From positions 41,748,151 through 41,812,150 of the forward strand of contig NC_054877.1 in assembly GCF_018320785.1 (NCBI RefSeq): a DNA stretch of 64,000 bases, written 5' to 3'. Numbering within the stretch: position 1 is the first letter of the stretch; each line of letters opens with the position of its first letter. Below the pieces are notes generated by a model, which worked only from the letters and a program-made list of their open reading frames with translations, was not told the origin of the DNA and made no database searches. Source of the stretch: Cheilinus undulatus. Its lineage: Eukaryota > Chordata > Actinopteri > Labriformes > Labridae. Shown here piece by piece: positions 55,382-64,000 of the stretch. A program made the position numbers and the translations under genes.

Positions 55382-58300
55382 CTGTGAGAGAGCACAAAGT
55401 GGCAGCAGTCAGCGATCAGAAAAAAAAAAACCCAGAGGAAATGAAGAGCTCTTTGTGCAAATTAAGAGAGAGTTCTCTATGTAAGAAAAGAAAAGAGATA
55501 GCTCCCATCTCTGGTTATTAAAACAAAGAACAGTCAGTGATTCATATCATTGGGGTAGATAAAACATCCTGATAGACTCTTCAAGTATCCAGAAAGAGCT
55601 GCAGAACGTACCCATTTTTAGGCTGTTGAATGGGAGCGTGTACTGTGCGATAAACTCATTATCAGACGTGGAGTCATGGTCTTCAACAGCGAAGCGCACC
55701 AGAGCCAGATCCGGCACATAAACATCAAACTGGAAGTTTTCGTTCCATGCAGGGTTAAAGCCTTAAACAGGAGAGGAGACATGTGCCATCAGTAACTGGA
55801 AATAACACATGAAATGCTCTTCAGCATCATCCAGGAGTTACTGGGATGGTGTCCAAAGTCACTCACTCATTCATCACTTCCTACTCCCCCATGATGGTAA
55901 TTCCTTGTAGAGCAATAAATAGACTAGGGATGGGCAACTCTAGTCATTAAAAAATCAAACCTAAATACAGATATATTTCACTTTACGGGGTCTTTAAGGA
56001 GAAATACTCATGATGAGCAGAAGAAGAAGAAGTTTTTAGGTGAATAAAAAGCTCTCTGCTTGAAGAAGAACCATACATCATATGCTATCGCTGTGTTGCA
56101 TTCTGGTTTTCTGAGGTTGCTCAATGAGGCAAATTTTACAATGGCTAAGCTTTACATTTAAGTTATATTGCACACTTCTGTACAAATATCAAATGCCGTT
56201 ACTACTAAGCCCAGTGAAAAACTCTACAATGACAAATAAAGGTGACATCTACCATTGTTTTCCACAGCACTTGTCTCTTTCTCAGCATTATCAGCTGGCA
56301 CTCCAAACACCTGCACTTTAACCAGCGGGTCCACGATGGATGACTTCTTCTTGTTCACTTTGGGAAGCTGCTGAGCTGATACCATCTAAAGACAAGCAGG
56401 GGGAGCAACATATCAGGCATTAGAGGGTCTTTAAGGCCTACACAGAGAGACTTTCCACAAGAAACTAACACAGCTCACACTAACCATGATGTGTAGCGTC
56501 TTGTGTTTCAGCCATTCCCCTCGAGTCAGGGTGATGGGGTCGAACTCTGTGTTTACATCCCTCATGTAGGCCGGTTTCAGGATGTAGCCGCTCTTTCCAT
56601 TTATGAGGAATCTGCCCTGATTCACATCCATGTCACTGCAGGTGGTCTGGAAGTTAAGGGCCACTGAAAAGGAGGGAATGAATTGTAAGCTTTATTTAAA
56701 GACCCATAATTTTTGGTATATTTTCAGACCAGGTAATACATGTTAGATTTTTTATTTATCCTCCTCTGACAGTATAACTCACCAATCTGGCAGCCAGCGT
56801 TCCACAGAGGCACAGGGTTGTAGTTGGAGGAGTCGGTCCTCGAGCCAGCTGGATAGATTCGGCTTAGCTTCTCTACGTTATGTTTGATGTAGGCATTAGC
56901 TGGAAGAAAACACATCCACACATATGAACAGAGTGAGTTTTAGAGCTGAGAGACTGTGTCTGATTTACTAGTTGCATACAGAATGGTGCATACTAGGTAC
57001 ATTATATACAAGTCTCTGTTTGACAGGACCTCAGTAATTACAATGGTGCCATGCCTTATCTGGTTTGATATTCTTAAAAAGGAAATGATTTTTTCAGTCA
57101 GAGAAAGAATAGGTAAATGTCAAGTTAAAACATCATAAATGCTATTTTGCAGTTTTGTTAATACTTTTCATTTGATGATATAAACCACTCAGAAAATATT
57201 TACAATGCTTATATTTGGTATCATTTTATTCAGCACAACCTCAACTGTATAAAGATAAATAAACTAATTTTGAACTTAAACATACTGTATTACATATTGG
57301 ACCACCAAAAACAGAAATAAAAAATAAAAAAAGAAATTCATAAAATTGGTAAAATTACTCTTATCAAGCTTAAAATTAATTTTTTTTTTTACAAAGAATA
57401 CGTATGTATCTAAAGTTTCTTTTTTTGTCCACTAAACAAAGCCTGATTAAGGTAATTTTTGCACTTGATTGCACAGAAAACATTTCTTTTGCATTCGAAA
57501 ACTGTGAGGGATTCCCAAGCAGTGCAAATTAAACTTACAAAAATGTCTAAGTGAGCCAAAATCAAACTAAATGCAGAAAAAAAAAATTTAAACAGGTGTT
57601 TTTAACTGCCCCATTGTACAGTATTTTATGAACACCTTTACAAAGAAAATTAAATTAAACAGAATGCATTTTTACCAAATGAATTATAAGTAGATAGTAA
57701 AAAAATATAAGGAGATTTTTACCCTTTCATTAAAATAAAAAAATGCCAAAGTTGTGGAGAAATTACCAGCGCCAGTCTTGTACATTATAGAACACTGTAC
57801 GCCACATGTATTATTGATTTTTTTTTTAAAATCAAATTCAAATGATCATATTCCCTGTTCTTACTGACCTATTGACATCTAACAAGAGTGGCCTTGTTTA
57901 TATGACAAAAATAGCACATGCTAACATCAAACCAGCATGGTCATGGACTTTTAAGGTTTAAAATTGAAAATACTTTAACTTGTAGCCAAGGATCAAGTTT
58001 ACATCATGACTGTGTCCTGATAAGCTCTTTTATGATTGCAGTAATCTTATTAGGGTATTTTGGGACGCACCAGTTCTTTTCAGAAAAAATAGAAGACTAA
58101 AAATCTAGCTTGGACCTTTCCTCACCTGAATCCTCCGCCAGATTCATAGCCTTCCCCTCCTTGAAAGACGACATCTCATAGAAACTCAGGTTTTTCTTTG
58201 CATCTTCAAAGCCATTGAAGTGGACGCTCTTACAGTAGATTACCATATCGGAGAGTGATTTGGCCAGTTTCAGCTTCTTCTTTTTCTAAATGTGAAACAA

Positions 58301-61300
58301 AACATTAGATATAAAGCCCAGTTCAGAACAAACTTTTTCTACACTGAGATCATTTTAGAATGTTGCTGCCGGTTGCAGCTCATATCGAGCTGTCTGATGA
58401 TCCTGTGATCAGCTTGCAGACAGCTGGTTTTAGAACATTGCAAGCATATATTATAAAATGTACAATGGAAATCTCATGTCAGTAGGCTATAAACACCAAC
58501 CAATATTTGTTCAAAGCAGATCAGTCACTTTCATACTGTGAATTTTGGAAATGATTATATCTGTCTGTTTTTTAACTGTTCATACAAATACTTCAGCCAG
58601 TAAAACCTTCTGTCTCCTCAATCAGCTGTGCACATAAGTAGGGCGTGCATTGCAATATGAGCTAATACTTTAGAAATGGAAGAGTATAGGAGCTAAATTT
58701 GTCAATGAAAAAACTAAGCATTCTCAGCAGATGTCTTTTAACAAGACTGAGCTAGCAAATCATTTTTGTGTTTATATGTGTCATGAAATTACGCTGCCAA
58801 CCTATGATGATGCTGACAACAGAGATTTAGTGATGAATCACTCTCATGGTCCCGCAAAACAGTGTTAATTTCATCGACTAGAGCTATGACTAAAACAGTT
58901 CGTCAACAGCCTTTTTCCATGACAATAACTAGACTAAAATTAACAAAAATTGATCTGTGATGACTAAAACTGACAAAAACTAAGTTTAGTTTTCATCAAG
59001 ATGACTAAAACTAGACTAAAATGTAACGTAGTTTTTCGTCAGACATTCAAAATCCGTGATATTTCTGCACTGTGGGTAAAACTATGCAGCTGCAGTGATT
59101 CTGCCTCTCAGCTGTAGAAAGCAGGGACCCCAGGTTTGGCAGGGTGCAGAGAACACACTACCATGATTTGGTACCGGAGTCAGGCAAGAGAATAAATGCT
59201 TGGACTAAAAGTAAATACTAAAATATGAGGGCTTTTATGGACTAAAACTTGACTAAAATATTTTGAGTTTTCGTCAACCAAAACTAGACTAAAACTAAAA
59301 CGGATAGATATGACTAGAATGTAACTAAAACTAAAATGCATTTCATTTAAAGTCTAAAACTAAGACTAAAATTAAAAATAGCTGCCAAAATTAAACTGCC
59401 GTAAAAGATATACATGTTATATATTATGACTATAAAAAAACGTGAAAAACAGTGACTGTGCAGTACTGTCCTTCTGGCAGAGACAGATTTACTGCCAGTA
59501 ACTAAAATAACTTTGCTTCGTCTCCTCTAGTTGCAGCAGTGTGAACTGTTCAGCACTCAGAAAGTTGCAGAATGGCCTGTCGCATTTGGTCCGAAATGGG
59601 CTTTAGAACAAGCACAAGGTCTAGTCACGCAAAAATGTCCCAAATACACAGAATTATTTATCTTTTTGTAATCCTGACCTTGTGTTTCTCCTCCTCCTCC
59701 TCCTCCTCCTTCTCCTTCTCGTCATCATTCGACTCCTCCTCCTCTGTGACATCTGTGTCGTCGGCCGCTGCTGCCTCAGGAGCGAACGTAGCCTCGAGTT
59801 TGTTTAGCCTCTTCCCCTTGATCAGGAACTTACCCCTCAGCTCCTGGAGGTATGGGAATACACACATAAACCAACAGTGAAGCTATGTAAGCGGCTGCTA
59901 TCTCAATCATTCAGTCATGAAAGAACAAGTGAAACATACAGTGGAGATCAAAATTAGAGATTACCTATAATTTTCCAAATTTCAAAGTTACTGCTTGTAT
60001 ATTTTTTCATAAGGCAGGTTTTTGCATATTTCAAAATTTAAGAATATTCTCAAGCATAATATTAAAACCCTTAATGAGAAATTTTCAGAACAGCTCTCAA
60101 AATTAGAGAACACTTTCAGATACCACCCAGTCCTCTGCGTTAATCTGGCACCTGGTGACTATTTACTTAATTGTTGAACACACCCCTATTTATCTGGCTG
60201 CTCTCCTACTCACTTTGCAAGATGGCAGGCCGCTTTAAAGTGACTCAAACCCTGCAACAGGTGAAGGCCAAATAATGACTCTCTCAGATATTGCAAGGGA
60301 GGTTGGGCGTCCTTAGTCTGTGATTTCAAGAGTATTGAAAATACAACAACACAAATTCATTTAAGCCCCCCAAAAAGGCTGGTCATCCACATAAAACAAG
60401 TGCACAGGAGGACAGGATTATGGGAAGACCTTCAACGGGTAATTGGTTCAGCACTGCAGCTGGAATTGCTCTCCAGTTCAGTGCTGAACAGGGCAAGGAT
60501 CTTTTCTTGGCACACAGTATCTTGCAGTTGAAGACAATTTGGACTGAAAGCTGAAGGAGAAGCTGCAGAAGGAGAAAAAAGACTAGACTTGCCTTTTCTG
60601 AGGAGCATGTTGTGTGGACGGAGGAGAACTGGTGCAGAGTGCACTTCACTTTACTTAGCTAGGCAATTCTCTACTGTTGTCCCCAGTAGTAGATTGAGTC
60701 TCAGCCAGACTATTCTCCACTGCTGCCCCCAATGGTTGAATGAGTTTCCCAACTATAGTTAGCTCGCACTGTCCTGCTCTGCTTCTGGGATTTCTTTGCC
60801 CAGCTCTTTGGGAATGATCCAGCACTTGGTACTTGGTAAATAGTTGTTGTGAAGTCTAATGAATGGCGATTAGTGATCCCACATTTTCCTTGATTCATTG
60901 TTGCTGTCTAATAACAAAAAAAAAACAAAAAAACAAAAAACAAAAAACAAAAAACAAACAAAACAAAACAAAAACAAAAAAAACAAACAAACAAAAAAAA
61001 ACTCCATAAACAACGTATATTTTAGGTACTCTGCCTTAAACTCTACATGACAGCACTTGCGTCCAATTGGACCTGAAGCACTTGATGGCACTTACTGATG
61101 TTGTTTCTTCTTGTCTAGATCATTGCTTGTGTTGTTCTTGCTCTCAAATGTACGTCGCTTTGGAGAAAAGCGTCTGCTAAATGACATTGTAACATTGTAA
61201 CATTGTAACACTTCAGTTTATTTAAGTCTAATGGGAAACATTATGTTCAGCATCGAACTGGAGAATGTCTGTACCCAAAGTGTGTAAAGCAGTCGGGTAA

Positions 61301-63839
61301 TTTTGAAGATGGATGTGTCATGGTTTGGGGGATGTTTTCTGCAGCAGGAGTTGGGCCTCTTGCAAAGCTACATGGCAGGGTGAATGCAAATGTTTATGTG
61401 GACCTCCTTTGGCAACATGCACTTCCTTCGCTGCAACTCTATCCCAATCAGCCAGCAGTTTTCGTTAGAGGTGGGAACTTAGGTACCTCACGATTTGATT
61501 CGATTTGATTACGATTCATAGGGTTAAAATTCAATTCTTAATCGATTATTGATACTTTTAAAAATGTATTTATGTTTTTACATTTCTGTTGTTCTCACTG
61601 TGTCCAACATAAAAATATTGCATCTGTGTGTTTCTTTTAAAAGGCAATAAATTAAATCCACTATCCTCTAATGGGAGATGTGTGAAAACTGGAAATTTAC
61701 AGTTGAACCAAAGGCAGCAGCAGACTGTCCTTGTAACATATCTGAAATGACAAACATAAAAATGTCCTTTTTCAAAGATGAACAACTGAAAACTGTATGT
61801 CAGAGTTCCACCTTGTTGTTTTGGCTATTCCACAGTATTAAATAATTGATTATGAGACATTTATGAATTTATTCAGAATCTTCCACCTACAAATCACGAT
61901 GCATCTAAGAATCAATTTTTTTCTCCCACCTCTAGTTTTCATGCAAGAGAGTGCCCCGTCACACTGCAAAATAGGTTAAGCAGTTCCTTGAGCTAAGAAT
62001 ATTGAAACAATGAAATGGCCAGCCCAGAGTCCAGATCTAAACCCTGTAGAGTATCTATGGAAAATCCATGGCGATGAAGTAATAACTAAGAAATCCACTA
62101 CAGTTACTGAACTGTGGAAGAGACTGCAGGAAGAATGGACCAAGATCAAACCAGAGCAGTGTGAGGAACTAGTGATGTCCTGTGGGCGCAGATGTGCTGA
62201 AGTCATTCAAGGCAAGAGCTTCTACACATCCTATTAATTATTTAATCCTATAACTCTAGAAAACATTGTTTAAATTTTCTCTTCTGACACTGTGGTTGCT
62301 GTTTTCTCAATTTTTTCTCACCTTTTTTAACACAAAATAAAGGTTTCTGTTGAAGTGCCTTGGTTATCTAAAAAAAAAAAAACTAGTACAGCAGTAGTAC
62401 AGCCACAGCTGATATTGTATCAAATTCTAAACAATGAAGAATAACAATATTCCAGAACAAATCAAGTACTAATAAGTCGTTCTCTAATTTTGATCTCCAT
62501 TGTGCCTATGAGGAGTGGTACAAACCTCAGGGGATGGAAAATCTGCAGGCATGCCCTCACCCAGGGGGGAGGTGACGAGTGCACTGCCCAGGATGGAGCT
62601 CATGTGCTGGGCCATGACTTCCTGCTGCTCCACACTGCAGTGGTTCTCCAAAGACAGGATCACCGGGTAATCCGATGTCTGGGAGAAAAATGAAGAAAAA
62701 ACAGACAACATAAGCATCACTGGACACCAGGGGCGTAGCTAGGGATTTTGGGAGAATATTACACAGGGCCCCCCTTAACCGGTTAGCCAAGAAACAAATG
62801 TTGCATAATTTTTACACATACCAAAGCATTTTTATGTATTTTGAACCATAATTTATTAACAATATTTCTACTATGGTTAAACTGAACTTACTTCCATTAT
62901 CTGGCAGCGTGGGACTAAACCATTTGGACATTTTTAGCAGAGGCCCCCCCAGTATTTTATTTTACCCTAGTTGATACAAATTTCAGTCTGTGGACCAATT
63001 CATTCCGGCTTTTGATTCAACAATGACAACAGCTACAAAGAAAAAATAACTGAAAACACTCTTTTCATTGCAGGCTTCTCAAGGGCCTCTCCCTACTGTG
63101 GGACCGGGCACTCAGTACCCTTTTTCCCCCCTGTGCTACGCCCATGCTGGAGACTACTTTGAAAACTGTGAAAATTTGGTGACTTAAACTGTGACTTAAA
63201 ATATTACCTTTTGTCCATGAGAAAGACCAAGACTCACTTAAAAAAGATAAAAACCCTAATAAAGGTAGGTTTAGTTTTTGTGAGGGAGACTAAAACTGGA
63301 CTATAATGTAATAGAGTTTTTGTTAGACACTCAAAGTCCATTAGTTTTGCCCAATGTGGGTAAATATGTCGAAACACAATGTATCTGTAGATCTGCCTCT
63401 CCGCTGTAAAAAGCAGGAATCCCAGGTTTTGAAGGGTGCATAGAACACACAAGACAAAGACAATGAATGTTTTGACTAAAAACTAAAGACCTTCTAAGCA
63501 CTAAAACTAGACTAAATATTGTTTTAGTTTTTCAGACTAAAACCATCACTATAAAGAATAGAAATTACTCAAGTGAGACCAAACTAATGAACGTTTTATG
63601 CTTGAGACAAAGACTAGAATGAAAAAGTGCTGTCAAAATCAACATGATTTGAAAATTTAATAGTCTCAAATCCAAACTCTGCCACTTAAATCACCTTGAA
63701 AGCGTACTCCTTGATGGCTTTGATGACATCTTTAAAGAGGATTCGGGAGGTCAGGGTGTAGCCATGGTAAATCTCTGGCTCATAGTCTGATCCGTCCCAG
63801 CAGTCCAGCTCCACACAGCGACAGCCCTTCAGCAGAGCC
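55290..63839 (-). CDS. plcd1: Phospholipase C delta 1, 3' nine exons (partial; runs off the right edge)
   Basis: Exons, in gene order, are 63839-63695, 62678-62526, 59843-59679, 58285-58126, 56899-56783, 56663-56485, 56385-56253, 55761-55612 and 55381-55290. All phases agree and about 430 residues are encoded. The enzyme hydrolyses PIP2 to IP3 and diacylglycerol at the plasma membrane (established knowledge). Visible active-site residues, by correspondence to rat PLC-delta1, are Glu and Asp in ELDCWDG (341, 343), His in YHGYT (356), Glu in LSLENHC (390), the two Lys in IKGKR (438, 440), Ser in EMSSF (522), and Arg and Tyr in LSRIYPAG (549, 551). An acidic X/Y linker and a C-terminal C2 domain follow. 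The PH, EF-hand and first X exons are outside the window. Adjacency to ctdspl matches human CTDSPL-PLCD1 synteny and favours plcd1 over plcd3 or plcd4. Confidence 0.95.
55612..55761 (-). CDS. plcd1: plcd1 exon, C2 domain part 2
   Basis: Encodes [20 protein letters not shown] and [20 protein letters not shown], including the VEDHD Ca-binding loop 3. Confidence 0.95.
56253..56385 (-). CDS. plcd1: plcd1 exon, C2 domain part 1
   Basis: Encodes [20 protein letters not shown] and [16 protein letters not shown]. The QQLPK...IVDP pattern is the Ca-binding loop 1 region of the PLC-delta C2 domain. Confidence 0.94.
56485..56663 (-). CDS. plcd1: plcd1 exon, end of Y domain
   Basis: Encodes [36 protein letters not shown] and a [12 protein letters not shown] end leading into the C2 domain. 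Confidence 0.96.
56783..56899 (-). CDS. plcd1: plcd1 exon, Y domain
   Basis: Encodes [20 protein letters not shown] and [18 protein letters not shown]. The Arg and Tyr of SRIYPAG contact inositol phosphate in PLC-delta1. Confidence 0.95.
56910..58110. other. AT-rich plcd1 intron, nothing recognised
   Basis: Very AT-rich, with several A and T runs of 8 or more. No repeat ends or exons could be identified. Confidence 0.45.
58126..58285 (-). CDS. plcd1: plcd1 exon, start of Y domain
   Basis: Starts with a [10 protein letters not shown] basic stretch, then [20 protein letters not shown] and [15 protein letters not shown]. Phase 0/1. Confidence 0.95.
58861..59398 (+). mobile_element. GACTAAAACT-family element, intact empty-site copy
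   Basis: Starts AGTGTTAATTTCATCGACTA and ends AGCTGCCAAAATTAAACTGC. Collinear with 22632-23438 but without the TTAA MITE. The interior has repeated GACTAAAACTA motifs in both strands and a unique central block. Confidence 0.7.
59679..59843 (-). CDS. plcd1: plcd1 exon, X/Y linker with poly-Glu tract
   Basis: Encodes [20 protein letters not shown], then an acidic, disordered linker with a run of seven Glu coded by GAG repeats and ending KHK. The linker is autoinhibitory in PLC enzymes. Confidence 0.93.
60658..61208 (+). mobile_element. 5'-truncated non-LTR retroelement inserted in the Tc1 copy
   Basis: Flanked by 16-bp direct repeats CACTTCACTTTACTTA (60642-60657) and CACTTCAGTTTATTTA (61209-61224), 14/16 identical. 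The 3' end has the fish retroelement phrase TCGCTTTGGAGAAAAGCGTC and TGCTAAATGACATTG, then an (ATTGTAAC)n tail, typical of L2-like elements and their SINEs. Confidence 0.75.
60917..61001. repeat. (A3-9C)n simple repeat
   Basis: Runs of A separated by single C over 85 bp, inside the nested retroelement. Confidence 0.9.
61466..61934. mobile_element. hAT-type MITE, TAGAGGTGGGA family, copy 2
   Basis: Ends TAGAGGTGGGA / CCCACCTCTA, with 8-bp flanks gttttcgt (61458-61465) and gttttcat (61935-61942), 7/8 identical. Inserted in the catalytic region of the Tc1 transposase, just after NQPAVF. Confidence 0.87.
62526..62678 (-). CDS. plcd1: plcd1 exon, end of X domain
   Basis: Encodes [20 protein letters not shown] and [14 protein letters not shown], ending FPSPE. 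The Glu of SLENHC is a Ca ligand in PLC-delta1. Confidence 0.95.
62728..63146. mobile_element. hAT-type MITE with CAGGGGCGTAGC ends
   Basis: Ends CAGGGGCGTAGCTAGGG and (right, reverse complement) CATGGGCGTAGCACAGG, with 8-bp flanks ctggacac (62720-62727) and ctggagac (63147-63154), 7/8 identical. In the plcd1 intron. Confidence 0.8.
63190..63645 (+). mobile_element. GACTAAAACT-family element, diverged third copy
   Basis: Shares the order of motifs with the copies at 22.6 and 58.9 kb (TTTAGTTTTTGTGAGGGAGA, CTGCCTCTCCGCTGTAAAAA, CATAGAACACAC), but with more substitutions and a lost left end. Confidence 0.6.
63695..63839 (-). CDS. plcd1: plcd1 exon, PI-PLC X domain core
   Basis: Encodes [20 protein letters not shown] and IYHGYTLTS, ending EYAFK. 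It holds the Ca-binding Glu/Asp and the second catalytic His of the TIM barrel. Confidence 0.95.
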
Positions 63840-64000
63840 CTGACAGAGACACAGTTAGCTATAGAGGCTAAAGACAGTTGATGTAAAGCCCTACAATATT
63901 TGTCAAATTTGCATTAATATTTACTGCTGTGCTCACTCATTAGCTAACCCCAAATTCAATCAATGACTTGCTCTGGGACTGTCAAAAAATAAATAAATAA

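Larger units (their letters stand above)
59939..62502 (+). mobile_element. Tc1-type transposon (fourth family) carrying two nested insertions
   Basis: Terminal repeats CAGTGGAGATCAAAATTAGA and TCTAATTTTGATCTCCATTG. Transposase pieces occur in order: [19 protein letters not shown] up to 60650, then from 61225 [20 protein letters not shown] and [20 protein letters not shown], then after 61942 decayed catalytic sequence including [18 protein letters not shown]. Interrupted at 60658-61208 and 61466-61934. Confidence 0.85.

Overview
This window is nuclear DNA from a ray-finned fish, probably a percomorph-like teleost. The evidence is intron-rich vertebrate genes with GT-AG junctions, teleost-type tRNA-derived SINEs, several Tc1/mariner and hAT families, and AT-rich microsatellites. 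There are no bacterial-style operons. The species cannot be named from the sequence.

Three protein-coding genes and one microRNA gene can be read exon by exon. (1) hhatl, a hedgehog acyltransferase-like MBOAT protein, lies on the minus strand. Eleven coding exons between 21758 and 5705 join in frame to 510 residues, and a probable non-coding first exon and TATA box lie near 24.5-24.75 kb. (2) ctdspl, a small CTD phosphatase of the SCP family, lies on the plus strand. Eight coding exons from 28298 to 49005 join to 276 residues, followed by a long 3' UTR to about 52.05 kb. (3) plcd1, phosphoinositide phospholipase C delta 1, lies on the minus strand from 63839 to 55290. Nine 3' exons are present (from within the X domain through the Y and C2 domains); the PH, EF-hand and early X exons lie beyond the right edge. 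The mir-26a hairpin lies in ctdspl intron 5 (46595-46655), as in other vertebrates. hhatl and ctdspl are divergent (head to head); ctdspl and plcd1 are convergent (tail to tail).

The rest is mostly transposon debris. Region 1-5 kb holds a GCTA-rich tandem array with inverted-repeat flanks, then a mariner fossil split by a hAT element. The hhatl introns hold two Tc1 remnants, a hAT element with a perfect 8-bp target duplication, a tRNA-derived SINE, a MEF2-like minisatellite and a TTAA MITE nested in an older element. The 24.7-28.3 kb intergenic space has a hierarchical (TAATA)n array and a Tc1 copy. ctdspl intron 1 carries a SINE, a Harbinger-type MITE, the best-preserved Tc1 copy, an identical 110-bp tandem duplication and a hAT MITE. 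The 52-54 kb space contains a LINE reverse transcriptase fossil. The plcd1 introns contain a Tc1 element that received both a retroelement (16-bp target duplication) and a hAT MITE (8-bp duplication).

The most interesting functional points are the miR-26a/ctdspl arrangement with two seed matches in the host 3' UTR, the missing catalytic histidine in the hhatl product, a short intact BED-type zinc-finger ORF in ctdspl intron 4, and dense GCTAAC/GTTAGC motifs around the ctdspl start. I found no clearly new biological system.
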